From Microbacterium esteraromaticum (GTDB lineage Bacteria; Actinomycetota; Actinomycetes; Actinomycetales; Microbacteriaceae), in NCBI RefSeq assembly GCF_014084045.1, contig NZ_CP043732.1:1054001-1118000 (forward strand): a stretch of 64,000 nucleotides of DNA, given 5' to 3'. Shown in pieces: positions 41,092 through 50,478 of this stretch (the stretch's first letter is position 1; every line of letters begins with the position of its first letter). A program made the position numbers and the translations under genes. The notes under the pieces are model-generated. The model was given only the letters and a program-made list of their open reading frames with translations, was not told where the DNA came from and ran no database searches.

Positions 41092-41676
41092 TCAGTGCAG
41101 CGCGGCGTCGGCAGCCGTGGTGCGCCAGGCGTGGAACCGGACGGCCAGCCCGGGGCGGGTGGGGGCGCAGATGAGCGGGCCAGCCTCGGCCCGAGCCTCG
41201 GGCGGAAACGGCACCACCCGCACCAGCCGCAGCTCGCCGCCGTCGACGGCCGCCCGGACGGTGAGCGCGTCGCCCGACCGGCTGACCCGCACGAGCACGC
41301 GGCGGTCCAGCCATTCGGGCACCGGAGCGACCGACCAGTCCGACCTGCCGTCGGTGACCACGGCACCCACCTGCGGCTGTCCGTCGGCGTACTCCACGCC
41401 CGCCTTTACCCAGTGCTCGTCGTCGATGCGCACGAACACCCCGGCCTGATCGAACTGCTGCGAGAACGCGGCGGTGAACTCGACCTCGACGGCGGTGTCC
41501 TGCGTGAAGGGAGCGAGCAGTGCGTGCTCGCTGGCGTGCACGAATCCGTATGAGGTGATGCGCCAGGCGTCGCTGCCCTCGGCGGCGGTCACCACGAGGT
41601 CTGCGCCGTCCTCGACGGCCGCGATCGGCTCATGCGTCCAGCGGCCCTGGGTCCACGCGATGGATCCTGCGCTCAT
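41092..41676 (-). CDS. DUF1349 domain protein
   Basis: The 194-aa protein matches DUF1349: a jelly-roll, concanavalin-like fold with the hallmark FDQAGVFVRIDDEHWVKAGV and later GRSDWSVAPVPEW, ending in a FPPEARAEAGPLICAP strand. There is no signal peptide. The family resembles carbohydrate-binding lectin-like domains but has no established activity. It lies downstream of the 2-oxoacid dehydrogenase genes in the same direction, 27 bp after the E2 stop, so it may be co-transcribed. Confidence 0.8.
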   Translation of the reverse strand: MSAGSIAWTQGRWTHEPIAAVEDGADLVVTAAEGSDAWRITSYGFVHASEHALLAPFTQDTAVEVEFTAAFSQQFDQAGVFVRIDDEHWVKAGVEYADGQPQVGAVVTDGRSDWSVAPVPEWLDRRVLVRVSRSGDALTVRAAVDGGELRLVRVVPFPPEARAEAGPLICAPTRPGLAVRFHAWRTTAADAALH

Positions 41677-41703
41677 GGCGCTCCTTCCGATGTCGGCGAG
41701 CCG

Positions 41704-43038
41704 TCAGTCGACGAGCAGCGCGGGCTCCTCGAGGATCGACGCGACGTCGGCGATGAAGCGGCTCATGCCGTCGCCGTCGATCACACGGTGGTCGAATGAG
41801 CCCGACACCGTCGTGACCCAGCGGGGACGCACGTCGCCGTCGACGACCCACGGCTTCTGCGCGATCGTGCCCATGGCGACGATGCCTGCCTCGCCGGGGT
41901 TGATGATCGGGGTGCCCGCGTCCATGCCGAACACGCCGATGTTCGTGATCGTGATGGTGCCGCCCTGCTGGTCGGCGGGGGTGGTCCTGCCCTCGCGGGC
42001 CGTGACGGTGAGGCGGTTCAGGGCGCGGGCGAGGTCCTTCATGCTGAGGTCCTGCGCATCCTTGATGTTCGGCACGAGCAGGCCGCGCGGGGTGGCGGCG
42101 GCGATGCCGAGGTTGACGTAGTGGCGCACGACGATCTCGGCGCCGGAGTCGGTGTCGACCCAGGCCGCGTTCACCATCGGCGTCCGCCTGGCCGCCCAGA
42201 TCACCGCGCGCGCCATGATCAGCAGCGGCGACACCCGGATGTCCGCGTAGTCGGGCGATGCCTTCAGGCGCTTCACGAGCTCCATCGTGCGGGTCGCGTC
42301 GATCTCCTTCCAGACCGTGACGTGCGGGGCCGAGTAGGCGCTCTGCACCATCGCCGACGACGTGGCCTTGCGCACGCCCTTCACCGGGATCGACTCGGAG
42401 CGCCCGTCGTCCCGCTGCGGACGCGCAGCGGCTGCGGAGCGCGCCTCCTGCTGCACGGGCAGCTTCTCCTCACGCACATCGCCCCACTCGGGAGTCTGGA
42501 TGTTGCGGAACACGCTCGCCTGCTCGGCGTGCTTCACGACGTCGTCGCGGGTGACCTCGCCGTCGGCGCCGGTCGGCGTGACCTCGGTCAGCTCGACGTT
42601 CAGGTCGCGGGCGAGCTTGCGGATCGGCGGCTTCGCGATCACGCCCACCGACGAGCGCACCGGCCGCTCGGCCGGCTTGCGGCGGCGCGAGGTCGCCCCT
42701 CCCCCTGTTCCGTAGCCGACGAGCACCGAGCCGCCGCCCTCGTCAGTGGCGGGAGGCTCGGCCGCATCGCCCGGGGTGGCCGCGCCCGCAGCATCCGCCT
42801 CTGCCACGAAGGTGATGATCGGCGACCCGACCTCGACCGTCACTCCCTCGGCCACCAGAAGCTCGCCGACGACACCCGCGTGCGGCGACGGCAGCTCGAC
42901 GAGCGACTTCGCGGTCTCGATCTCGCAGATCACGTCGTTTATGGCCACGGTGTCGCCCGGAGCGACCTTCCAGGCGACGAGCTCGGCTTCAGTGAGGCCC
43001 TCGCCGACGTCGGGAAGGGTGAACGTCTGGGTTGCCAT
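41704..43038 (-). CDS. bkdC: 2-oxoacid dehydrogenase E2 (branched-chain type)
   Basis: The 444-aa E2 has one lipoyl domain (Lys44 in [15 protein letters not shown]), an E3/E1-binding domain (about 145-180: [20 protein letters not shown]), linkers, and a catalytic domain ending with [16 protein letters not shown], which holds the His and Asp of the acyltransferase site. It transfers the acyl group to CoA. The pairing with split E1 subunits makes branched-chain 2-oxoacids the likely substrate; actinobacterial pyruvate dehydrogenase normally uses a single-chain AceE. It starts at ATG 43038, 22 bp after E1 beta. Confidence 0.9.
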   Translation of the reverse strand: MATQTFTLPDVGEGLTEAELVAWKVAPGDTVAINDVICEIETAKSLVELPSPHAGVVGELLVAEGVTVEVGSPIITFVAEADAAGAATPGDAAEPPATDEGGGSVLVGYGTGGGATSRRRKPAERPVRSSVGVIAKPPIRKLARDLNVELTEVTPTGADGEVTRDDVVKHAEQASVFRNIQTPEWGDVREEKLPVQQEARSAAAARPQRDDGRSESIPVKGVRKATSSAMVQSAYSAPHVTVWKEIDATRTMELVKRLKASPDYADIRVSPLLIMARAVIWAARRTPMVNAAWVDTDSGAEIVVRHYVNLGIAAATPRGLLVPNIKDAQDLSMKDLARALNRLTVTAREGRTTPADQQGGTITITNIGVFGMDAGTPIINPGEAGIVAMGTIAQKPWVVDGDVRPRWVTTVSGSFDHRVIDGDGMSRFIADVASILEEPALLVD

Positions 43039-43060
43039 GAGCGGTCCTTTCGGAAAGAGG

Positions 43061-44041
43061 TCAGTAGGCGAGGGAGCGATCGACCGCTTCGAGGATGCGG
43101 TCGGCATCTGGCAGATAGGTGCCCTCGAGCTTGGCGGGCGGGAACGGGGTGTCGAAGCCCGACACCCGCAGCACCGGCGCCTCGAGCGCGTAGAAGGCGC
43201 GCTCCATGACGGTCGCGGCGATCTCGCTGCCGACGCTCGTGTGGCCCGGCGCCTCCTGCGCGTAGACCATGCGGCCTGTCGAGCGCACCGAGTCGAGGAT
43301 CGGCCCGTAGTCGACGGGCGAGAGCGAGCGTACGTCGACGACCTCGCAGCTCGTGCCCTCGGCCTCGGCGAGCGCTGCAGCCTGCAGCAGCGTGGTGACC
43401 ATCGCGCCGTGACCGACGAGCGAGACGTCGCTGCCGCGGCGCACGATGCGCGATGCGTGCAGCGGCAGGGCGGATGCCTCGAGATCGACCTCGCCCTTCT
43501 GCCAGTAGCGGCTCTTCGGCTCGAGGAAGATCACGGGGTCGTTCGAGCGGATCGCCTCCTGGATCATCCAGTACGCGTCGTTCGGCGTCGACGGCGAGAC
43601 GACCCGCAGACCCGGCGTGTGCGTGAAGTACGCCTCGGGGCTCTCCTGGTGGTGCTCGACGGCGCCGATGTGCCCGCCGTAGGGGATGCGGATGACGACG
43701 GGCATCGAGAGGGCGCCCTCGTGACGGTTGGTCAGCTTGGCCAGCTGCGTGGTGATCTGGTCGAAGGCGGGGAACACGAAACCGTCGAACTGGATCTCGA
43801 TGACCGGACGGAAGCCGGCCATGGCGAGGCCGATCGCCGTGCCGACGATGCCGGACTCGGCGAGCGGGGTGTCGAGCACGCGGCGGTCTCCGAAGTCGCG
43901 CTGCAGGTGCTCGGTGATGCGGAACACGCCGCCGAGACGGCCGATGTCCTCGCCCATCAGCAGCACGCGCGGGTCGTCTTCCATCGCCTTGCGAAGGCCG
44001 GCGTTCAGCGCCTTCGACATGGGCATCGTGTCGATGGTCAT
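43061..44041 (-). CDS. bkdB: 2-oxoacid dehydrogenase E1 beta subunit
   Basis: The 326-aa protein has the transketolase-type pyrimidine and C-terminal domains of E1 beta: [58 protein letters not shown] and [16 protein letters not shown] 44041 overlaps the E1 alpha stop (ATGA); the subunits form a heterotetramer that decarboxylates the oxoacid with TPP. The in-frame longer start lies inside the neighbour and is rejected. Confidence 0.92.
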   Translation of the reverse strand: MTIDTMPMSKALNAGLRKAMEDDPRVLLMGEDIGRLGGVFRITEHLQRDFGDRRVLDTPLAESGIVGTAIGLAMAGFRPVIEIQFDGFVFPAFDQITTQLAKLTNRHEGALSMPVVIRIPYGGHIGAVEHHQESPEAYFTHTPGLRVVSPSTPNDAYWMIQEAIRSNDPVIFLEPKSRYWQKGEVDLEASALPLHASRIVRRGSDVSLVGHGAMVTTLLQAAALAEAEGTSCEVVDVRSLSPVDYGPILDSVRSTGRMVYAQEAPGHTSVGSEIAATVMERAFYALEAPVLRVSGFDTPFPPAKLEGTYLPDADRILEAVDRSLAY

Positions 44042-45165
44042 GACGCGCTCCCTTCGAACGAGGCCTCGTAGTCGTTCAGCCACTTCTTCTGCTCGGCCAT
44101 CAGCGGGTGCGGATCGCTGTACACGTGGTCGAAGATGAGCGACCGCTCGGGCGAGGTGAGGGTGACCGCGCGGGCGCGCAGGTCTTCTGCGGCGTCCGCG
44201 GCCTCGGCATCGACATCGTCGAAGACGGATGCAGACGCGCCCCGCCCCTCGAGGAACGCGCGCATGCGGGCGATCGGATCGCGCTGCGCCCAGCGCTGCT
44301 CCTCGTCGGAGCCGCGGTACTTCGTGGGGTCGTCGCTGGTGGTGTGCGCCCCCATCCGGTAGGTGACCGCCTCGATGGCGCGCGGGCCGAGCCCGCTGCG
44401 CGCCTCGTCGAGCAGGGTGCGCGAGACCGCGTAGCTGGCGAGCACGTCGTTGCCGTCGACGCGCACCGACGGGATGCCGTACCCGGCGCCACGGCCCACC
44501 AGAGGCACCTTCGACTGGGTCTCGACGGGAACGGAGATGGCCCAGTGGTTGTTCTGCAGGAAGAACAGCACGGGGGCGTCGTAGCTGGCGGCGAAGACCA
44601 TCGCCTCGTGCACGTCGCCCTGGCTGGAAGCGCCGTCGCCGTAGTACACGACGACCGCCTCGTCACGCTCGACATCGCCGGTTCCGGTGCGGCCGTCGAA
44701 GGAGAGACCCATCGCGTAGCCCGCCGCGTGCAGGGTCTGCGAGCCGAGCACCAGCGTGTAGATGCGGGTGTTTCCGTTCCTGGCATCGGCGGGGTTCCAC
44801 CCGCCGTGCGACGTGCCCCGCATGACCCGGATGATGTCGAGCGGGTCGACTCCGCGGATGCGCGTCACCACATGCTCGCGGTACGACGGGAACAGCGTGT
44901 CGTGCGCGCGTGCGGCACGGGCGGATCCGACCTGCGCGGCCTCCTGCCCGCGGCTCGGCGGCCACAGGGCGAGCTGGCCCTGACGCTGCAGGTTGGTGGC
45001 CTGGGTGTCGATCGCGCGGATGACGACCATGTCTCGGTAGAACTGCTCGAGTTCGGCGTCGGTCAGCGCGTCGATGAGGGGCAGGTACCGCTCGGCGTCG
45101 GCCGATGGTGCGTAGCTGCCGTCGTCGGCGAGGACGCGAACGAGAGGGGCTTCGATCGGGGTCAC
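44038..45165 (-). CDS. bkdA: 2-oxoacid dehydrogenase E1 alpha subunit
   Basis: The 375-aa protein has the TPP-binding motif GDGASSQGDVHEAMVFAAS with the closing NN (FLQNNHW). A Ser/Thr-rich loop YRMGAHTTSDDPTKYR corresponds to the regulatory loop in branched-chain E1. It starts at GTG 45165: a TAGCGT box lies 7 nt upstream, with GTGACG at the -35 distance, so the transcript is probably leaderless and begins the bkdABC operon. Earlier ATG positions fall in the promoter. Confidence 0.92.
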   Translation of the reverse strand: MTPIEAPLVRVLADDGSYAPSADAERYLPLIDALTDAELEQFYRDMVVIRAIDTQATNLQRQGQLALWPPSRGQEAAQVGSARAARAHDTLFPSYREHVVTRIRGVDPLDIIRVMRGTSHGGWNPADARNGNTRIYTLVLGSQTLHAAGYAMGLSFDGRTGTGDVERDEAVVVYYGDGASSQGDVHEAMVFAASYDAPVLFFLQNNHWAISVPVETQSKVPLVGRGAGYGIPSVRVDGNDVLASYAVSRTLLDEARSGLGPRAIEAVTYRMGAHTTSDDPTKYRGSDEEQRWAQRDPIARMRAFLEGRGASASVFDDVDAEAADAAEDLRARAVTLTSPERSLIFDHVYSDPHPLMAEQKKWLNDYEASFEGSAS

Positions 45166-45172
45166 CCGACCC

Positions 45173-45178
45173 ACGCTA
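45173..45178 (-). promoter_or_regulatory. -10 box of the bkd operon, leaderless promoter
   Basis: TAGCGT on the minus strand is 7 nt before GTG 45165; GTGACG at 45196-45201 is a fair -35 at 17-bp spacing. Confidence 0.6.
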
Positions 45179-45208
45179 CCCACGCCGGCATGCCACGTCA
45201 CGCATACC

Positions 45209-45220
45209 TAGGGGCCCCTA
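45209..45220. promoter_or_regulatory. Perfect 12-bp palindrome upstream of the bkd promoter
   Basis: TAGGGGCCCCTA is self-complementary and sits 8 bp upstream of the proposed -35, a position suited to an operator or activator site. Confidence 0.45.
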
Positions 45221-45261
45221 CTAAGTGCCCGGAACCTGGACTTTTCGCGTCTGAGCTCGCG

Positions 45262-46329
45262 TCAGAGCAGCGACCTGGCGACCGCGAGCACGCGGTCGAT
45301 CGACTGCTCCTCGCCGACCGAGATGCGGATGCCGTCGCCCGAGAAGGGGCGCACGATCAGGTCGGCGGCGTCGAAGGCGGCGGCCGCCTCGTCGGTGCGC
45401 TCCTTGGTGCGCAGCCACACGAAGTTGCCCTGCGCGTCGGGCACCTTCCATCCCAGTTCACGCAGCCCTTCGGCCAGCCGGTCGCGACGCTCGACGATCA
45501 CCGCGACGCGCTCGAGCAGCTCGCCCTCGGCGTCGAGGCTGGCGATCGCGGCGCGCTCGGCGGCCGAGGTCACCGACAGGGGGATCGCGGTCGTGCGGGC
45601 CGCGTCGAGCACCCTCGGGTCGCCGATCGCATAGCCGACGCGCAGTCCTGCCAGGCCGTAGGCCTTCGAGAAGGTGCGCAGCACCACCACGTTCGGGTGC
45701 CGCTCGAACACCCGCTCGGCGAGGCCGTCGACGGCGTCGGGATCGGTGACGAACTCGGCGTACGCCTCGTCGAGCACGATCAGCACGTCCTGCGGAACCT
45801 TCTCGACGAACGCCGCGAACTCGGCGCTCGTGATGATGGGGCCGGTGGGGTTGTTCGGGGTGCAGACGATGATCACGCGGGTGCGGTCGGTGACGGCATC
45901 CGCCATCGCATCGAGATCGTGGCGGGCGCCGGAGGTTAGCGGAACCTGCACCGCGGTCGCCCCGGCGACCAGCGGAAGGCTCGGATACGCCTCGAACGAG
46001 CGCCAGGCGAAGACGACCTCGTCGCCGACCGATGAGGTCGCGAGCACGAGCTGGTGCAGGATCGCGACGCTTCCGGATGCCACGTGCACGGCGTCGGCGG
46101 AGACGCCGTACTTCTCGCCGAGGCGCGCGCGGAGCGCTGCCGCCGACGCGTCGGGGTAGCGGTTGACCGGGGTGGTGCGCTGCAGCGCCTCGACCACCGA
46201 CGGGAGGGGCTCGAACGGGTTCTCGTTGCTGGAGAGCTTGAACGCGTCTGGGCCGGCCTGCTTGCCCTGGCGGTACGGCGGCAGGGCGGCGATCTCGGGG
46301 CGGATGCGGGGCAGGATCGGCTCAGTCAC
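45262..46329 (-). CDS. HisC-family aminotransferase (histidinol-phosphate or aromatic)
   Basis: The 355-aa PLP enzyme of the HisC subfamily has [54 protein letters not shown] and the Schiff-base Lys222 in [15 protein letters not shown]. Actinobacteria often have a second HisC-like enzyme that transaminates aromatic amino acids (Pat). There are no histidine genes nearby, so the aromatic role is preferred. GTG 46329 is 6 nt after TAGACT (leaderless). It lies upstream of the bkd operon on the same strand but behind its own promoter. Confidence 0.87.
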   Translation of the reverse strand: MTEPILPRIRPEIAALPPYRQGKQAGPDAFKLSSNENPFEPLPSVVEALQRTTPVNRYPDASAAALRARLGEKYGVSADAVHVASGSVAILHQLVLATSSVGDEVVFAWRSFEAYPSLPLVAGATAVQVPLTSGARHDLDAMADAVTDRTRVIIVCTPNNPTGPIITSAEFAAFVEKVPQDVLIVLDEAYAEFVTDPDAVDGLAERVFERHPNVVVLRTFSKAYGLAGLRVGYAIGDPRVLDAARTTAIPLSVTSAAERAAIASLDAEGELLERVAVIVERRDRLAEGLRELGWKVPDAQGNFVWLRTKERTDEAAAAFDAADLIVRPFSGDGIRISVGEEQSIDRVLAVARSLL

Positions 46330-46335
46330 GGGATC

Positions 46336-46341
46336 AGTCTA
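46336..46341 (-). promoter_or_regulatory. -10 box of HisC-like gene
   Basis: TAGACT on the minus strand ends 6 nt before GTG 46329; leaderless promoter inferred. Confidence 0.55.
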
Positions 46342-46394
46342 GGAGCGCGGTGCTCATGCTCGCGATGCGCATCAGGGCGTGACAGGATCAGCAG

Positions 46395-46796
46395 ATGCGA
46401 TTCCTCATCCGTGTCGTCATCAACGCGTTCGCCATCTGGGTCGTCACACTCCTGCCGTTGCTCGGGGTCGGCATCCGGCCATTCGAGCCGGGCGGCGACC
46501 TGCAGGTCGCCCTGACCTTCCTCGCGGTCGGTGCGGTGTTCGCGCTGGTGAACTCGATCATCGGCACGGTGATCCGCGTCGTCGCCTTCCCGCTCTACAT
46601 CCTCACGCTCGGGCTCATCTCGTTCATCGTGAACGGCCTGCTGCTGTGGATCACCGCGTGGGTCACCAGCGGATTCGGCTGGGGCCTCACCGTCGAGTCG
46701 TTCTGGTGGGGTGTCGTCGCCGCCTTCCTCATCTCGATCATCAACGCGATCTTCGGCGCCCTGCTGCGGCCGCAGAAGAGCAAGAAGCGCAGCTGA
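46395..46796 (+). CDS. Phage holin family IV-type membrane protein
   Basis: The 133-aa protein has four membrane helices and the actinobacterial holin-superfamily IV pattern (FALVNSIIGTVIRVVAFPLY, LTLGLISFIVNGLLLWITAW, FLISIINAIFGALL), ending in a basic tail. Despite the name, chromosomal members are not part of prophages and their role is unknown. No phage gene is nearby. ATG 46395 is the only sensible start. Confidence 0.85.
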   Translation: MRFLIRVVINAFAIWVVTLLPLLGVGIRPFEPGGDLQVALTFLAVGAVFALVNSIIGTVIRVVAFPLYILTLGLISFIVNGLLLWITAWVTSGFGWGLTVESFWWGVVAAFLISIINAIFGALLRPQKSKKRS

Positions 46797-46798
46797 CT

Positions 46799-46818
46799 CG
46801 TGAGGCGCTCGCCTCACG
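46799..46818. terminator. Bidirectional hairpin between convergent genes
   Basis: CGTGAGGC and GCCTCACG pair around a GCTC loop, overlapping the stop of the hydrolase gene and just after the holin-type gene. Confidence 0.6.
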
Positions 46819-48118
46819 GCCGGGTCGCCCGGTACTCGACGCGCTCGACCGAGACGATGTCGTGGGCCTCGGCCTCGAGGCCCGCTCGCAGTGCGACGAT
46901 GCGAGTGTCCCCCGACTCGTCGGCCAGATCGAGAGTCTGGTCATAGGCGTCGCGGAAGTGGGACTGCACTGAGGTGAGCTCTGCCCGGGTGGCGTATTCG
47001 CGCGAGATGGTGACGCTCTCGGCAGCGCCGGTGGCGCCGGCCGGGCCGCCTCCGCTGAGGCCGGCCCCGACCGGATCGTCGGTGTGGAACACGCGGATCA
47101 GCATCTGGTCCGCGTCGAGAGCGGGCACCGTCGGACTGCCGACGATCATCACTCGCGAGTTCTCGTAGACCCCGCTCATGGCGATCGCTCCGGCGATCGC
47201 TGCGCCCTGCGAGTATCCGACCACGTCCACTCGTGCTCCCGGCTCGGCGCCGGACTGTCTGAGGGCCTCGAGGGTCGCCGCATATGCCGCGCTCTGCTCA
47301 CCCGCGGCGTACAGGTCCCAGTTCGAGCCCATGTCCCACGGGTCCTCTCCCCCGCTGCCGAGGTCGCGCGTGCCATCGATGTAGGCGACGAACGAGACCG
47401 AGCCATCGCCGTGGGTGCGCTTCTCGACGGCGACCTGCGCCTCACCGCCGGGCAGACGCTGCACCAGCTGCGTCAGTGTCGTCGCCGACCCGCCGACGCT
47501 CGACCGCGACACCTCCGTCACTGCGACGGGCGGGGCCCCGCCCGCGACGGACCTCCCCGGGGGGACCGAGCCGGCCGCAGCGGTCGCGTCGCCCAGCATC
47601 CGGGTAAACAGCCGCATGGGCAGGAGAGCCGAGAGCCTCATCGCCCCCAGCGCGAGCGCATCCAGCGGCTGATCGAACATCCCCTCCTGCGATCGCCTGC
47701 CCCACCCCGCCGCGATCGAGATCGCCATGGCGTCGAGCTCGGGATACGACGCCACCAGCTCATCGATGCGCTCCTGCAGTCGATCCGCCTCTGCGGGGCG
47801 CCTGATCGCGAGCATCTCCTGCCTGGATCGCAGGTCGGCCAGCTCGAACGCATCGGCCATGATGCCCGTGCCCACGGCGTCCGACGCCAGTTCATCGCTC
47901 CCGTCTGAGATCGCCTGTGCGCCCGCCCACAGGGCAGGCAGATCGACGCGGCTGGTCGCACTCCAGGTCGACGACAGCACGTGATGCGCGCGACGGATGC
48001 TCTCACCCGCGTCGGCCAGTCGAGCCGCCACCGCCGACATGCGATCGGCCACGGCGCGCATCTGCTCGGGGTCGACCGATATCGCCCCGCCGCTCGTGAT
48101 CTCGAGCTCGCCGCTCAC
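46814..48118 (-). CDS. Alpha/beta hydrolase with WXG100-like N-terminal domain
   Basis: The 434-aa protein has an N-terminal helical region (about 15-110; MRAVADRMSAVAARLADAGE) similar to WXG100/LXG export domains, and a C-terminal alpha/beta hydrolase domain (about 220-434). The nucleophile elbow is DVVGYSQGAAIAGAIA (G-x-S-x-G), with FHTDDPVG and a late His (SVQSHF) as triad candidates. There is no signal peptide, which suits type VII-like secretion or a cytoplasmic role. GTG 48118 overlaps the stop of the small WXG-like gene (GTGA). Esterase or lipase activity is plausible; the substrate is unknown. Confidence 0.75.
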   Translation of the reverse strand: MSGELEITSGGAISVDPEQMRAVADRMSAVAARLADAGESIRRAHHVLSSTWSATSRVDLPALWAGAQAISDGSDELASDAVGTGIMADAFELADLRSRQEMLAIRRPAEADRLQERIDELVASYPELDAMAISIAAGWGRRSQEGMFDQPLDALALGAMRLSALLPMRLFTRMLGDATAAAGSVPPGRSVAGGAPPVAVTEVSRSSVGGSATTLTQLVQRLPGGEAQVAVEKRTHGDGSVSFVAYIDGTRDLGSGGEDPWDMGSNWDLYAAGEQSAAYAATLEALRQSGAEPGARVDVVGYSQGAAIAGAIAMSGVYENSRVMIVGSPTVPALDADQMLIRVFHTDDPVGAGLSGGGPAGATGAAESVTISREYATRAELTSVQSHFRDAYDQTLDLADESGDTRIVALRAGLEAEAHDIVSVERVEYRATRP

Positions 48119-48402
48119 GCGACGCCTCGCAGGCACACGTCGCGATGACCTTCGACAGCGGCGCAGCGCTCGCTGACATCGGCCGCTCTCTCGATCAGTG
48201 ATGCGCGCAGCATGTCGACGGCATCCGAGCGCCAGTGCGAGTCGGCGACCAGGCGCCCCAGTTCGATCCGCACCTGCGTGAGGGTGTCGATCGCGTCGTC
48301 GAGCTGACGCACGCCGACGAGCAGCGCGGCGACCTCGTCGGCTGAGGGAGCGCCGGGGTGAAGGGTGGCGAGCATGCCTCCAGGGTGCGGGCGCACGGGC
48401 AT
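48115..48402 (-). CDS. WXG100-like small helical protein
   Basis: The 95-aa protein (86 aa if it starts at ATG 48375) is predicted to be two long helices with a turn around DSHWRSDAVDML. That has the Trp and small-residue spacing of WXG100 proteins, although a strict W-x-G is not present. Such proteins partner larger effectors of type VII secretion. Coupling to the following hydrolase by a GTGA overlap fits this. Neither candidate start has a clear ribosome site. No EccC or other ESX core gene is in the window. Confidence 0.6.
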   Translation of the reverse strand: MPVRPHPGGMLATLHPGAPSADEVAALLVGVRQLDDAIDTLTQVRIELGRLVADSHWRSDAVDMLRASLIERAADVSERCAAVEGHRDVCLRGVA

Positions 48403-48488
48403 CCCTGCTCACCGGATTCCCGCCCGATGTGCACAACTCGACGCGAAGAGCGATTGGGGACGGAAGTGGATGCGGGCAGAATGGAGCA

Positions 48489-49001
48489 ATGACCGACCCG
48501 GATCCCTTCCGCGTCATCTTCGTCTGCACGGGCAACATCTGCCGCTCTCCGATGGCCGAAGTGGTGCTGCGTGCACTCTCGGAGCAGCACGGACTCGGCG
48601 CGCGCGTGGTCTCGCGCAGCGCCGGCACCGGCGACTGGCACGTGGGCGAGCGCGCCGACGAGCGCACCCTCGACGCACTCACCCGGCGCGGGCTCGACGG
48701 GTCGCTGCACCGCGCGAAGCAGTTCAGCGCGGCGTCCTTCGCCGACAACGACCTGATCATCGCCCTCGACCGCACCCACGAGCGCATCCTGCGAGCATGG
48801 GCTCGCACCGAGGACGACGAGGGCAAGGTCACCCTGCTTCGCGCCTACGACCCGAACGCGTCGAGCATGGATGTGCCCGACCCGTACTACGCCGGCCCCG
48901 CGATGTTCGATTCGGTGCTCGGTATGATTGAGACCGCCACCCGCGGCCTCTTCGCGCAGCTCGAACCGGCTGTGCGGGCATCCCATCGCCGTCCCGCGTG
49001 A
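48489..49001 (+). CDS. Low-molecular-weight protein tyrosine phosphatase
   Basis: The 170-aa protein has the LMW-PTP loop FVCTGNICRSPMAEVVL (nucleophile Cys13, Arg19) and the general-acid loop DVPDPYYAGPAMFD. It dephosphorylates tyrosine on partner proteins; bacterial members often act with tyrosine kinases in polysaccharide control. ATG 48489 is used; an upstream in-frame ATG lies in the divergent promoter. It is 28 bp before purB on the same strand. Confidence 0.92.
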   Translation: MTDPDPFRVIFVCTGNICRSPMAEVVLRALSEQHGLGARVVSRSAGTGDWHVGERADERTLDALTRRGLDGSLHRAKQFSAASFADNDLIIALDRTHERILRAWARTEDDEGKVTLLRAYDPNASSMDVPDPYYAGPAMFDSVLGMIETATRGLFAQLEPAVRASHRRPA

Positions 49002-49029
49002 CGCGGGACCCTGAGCAGGAGGACCTGCC

Positions 49030-50412
49030 CTGACTTCTCTGCCCTCGCTCCCGACCCAGCCGCTCAGCCCGCTCGACGGTCGCTACCAGGCCGCCGTCTC
49101 CGGTCTCGCCGACTACCTCTCCGAGGCCGGGCTCAACCGCGCCCGCGTCGAGGTCGAGGTCGAGTGGCTGATCGCGCTCACCGATCGGTCGCTGTTCGAG
49201 ACGTCGCCGCTGGCGGATGCCGACAAGGAGCGCCTGCGTGCGCTGTACCGCGACTTCGGTCAGGCCGAGATCGACTGGCTGGCCGAGAAGGAGGCCGTCA
49301 CGCAGCACGATGTGAAGGCCATCGAGTACCTGGTGCGCGATCGTCTTGCGACGCTGGGGCTGGACGCCGTCGCCGAGCTCACGCACTTCGCCTGCACCAG
49401 CGAGGACATCAACTCCGCCTCGTACGCGCTCACCGTGAAGCGCGCCGTCGAAGAGGTCTGGCTGCCCGCCCTCGACCTGGTGATCGCCAAGCTCCGCGAG
49501 CTCGCCGTCGAGCACGCCGACGCCGCGATGCTGTCGCGCACGCACGGCCAGCCGGCGACGCCGTCGACCATGGGCAAGGAGCTCGCGGTGTTCGCGTGGC
49601 GCCTCGAGCGCGTGCGCGGCCAGATCGCGGCATCCGACTACCTCGCCAAGTTCTCGGGCGCCACCGGCACCTGGTCGGCGCACCTGTCGGCCGACCCCGA
49701 CGCCGACTGGCCGACCATCGCCCGCGAGTACATCGAGGGCATGGGTCTCGGCTTCAACGTCCTCACCACGCAGATCGAGTCGCACGACTGGCAGGTCGAG
49801 CTGTACGACCGCGTGCGTCACGCCGGCGGCATCCTGCACAACCTCGCCACCGATGTCTGGACCTACATCTCGCTCGGCTACTTCGCGCAGATCCCCGTCG
49901 CCGGCGCGACGGGCTCGTCGACGATGCCGCACAAGATCAACCCGATCCGGTTCGAGAACGCCGAGGCGAACCTCGAGCTGTCCGGTGCGCTGCTGAACTC
50001 GCTGTCGCAGACGCTCGTCACCTCTCGCCTGCAGCGCGACCTCACCGATTCGACCACGCAGCGCAACATCGGCGTCGCGTTCGGGCACTCGCTGCTCGCG
50101 CTCGACAATCTGCGCCGCGGGCTGAACGCGATCTCGCTGCGCCGCGACGTGCTGCTCGACGACCTCGACCAGAACTGGGAGGTGCTGGCCGAGGCGATCC
50201 AGACCGTGATCCGCGCCGAGGTCGTGGCCGGCCGCTCGACGATCAGCGACCCGTACGCGCTGCTCAAGGAGCTCACCCGCGGGCACCGCGTGGGCGCCGC
50301 GGAGCTGGCGGAGTTCGTCGAGAAGCTCGAGATCGGCGACGCCGCGAAGCAGCGTCTTCTGGCTCTGACCCCGGCGACGTACACCGGCATCGCCGAGCGC
50401 CTCGCGCGCTGA
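49030..50412 (+). CDS. purB: Adenylosuccinate lyase with CTG start codon
   Basis: The 460-aa enzyme begins with the conserved SPLDGRYQAAV segment and has the ASL blocks SRTHGQPATPSTMGK and GSSTMPHKINPIRFENAEA (catalytic Ser loop). It cleaves SAICAR and adenylosuccinate to fumarate and products in purine synthesis. An in-frame TGA at 49012-49014 leaves no ATG, GTG or TTG before CTG 49030, which has AGGAGG 7 nt upstream; the next usual start (GTG 49312) would delete the N-terminal domain. CTG is therefore the likely start. Confidence 0.92.
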   Translation: MTSLPSLPTQPLSPLDGRYQAAVSGLADYLSEAGLNRARVEVEVEWLIALTDRSLFETSPLADADKERLRALYRDFGQAEIDWLAEKEAVTQHDVKAIEYLVRDRLATLGLDAVAELTHFACTSEDINSASYALTVKRAVEEVWLPALDLVIAKLRELAVEHADAAMLSRTHGQPATPSTMGKELAVFAWRLERVRGQIAASDYLAKFSGATGTWSAHLSADPDADWPTIAREYIEGMGLGFNVLTTQIESHDWQVELYDRVRHAGGILHNLATDVWTYISLGYFAQIPVAGATGSSTMPHKINPIRFENAEANLELSGALLNSLSQTLVTSRLQRDLTDSTTQRNIGVAFGHSLLALDNLRRGLNAISLRRDVLLDDLDQNWEVLAEAIQTVIRAEVVAGRSTISDPYALLKELTRGHRVGAAELAEFVEKLEIGDAAKQRLLALTPATYTGIAERLAR

Positions 50413-50478
50413 GCGACCACGGGCGCCGCGGCCGCGCGATGAGCCCGACTGCGCCGCGCCCGGCTGCACCGCGCCCGG

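Noticed and set aside
46395..46796. Prophage remnant (holin)
   Set aside because: The protein belongs to a chromosomal four-helix family and no other phage gene, integrase or attachment site is nearby.
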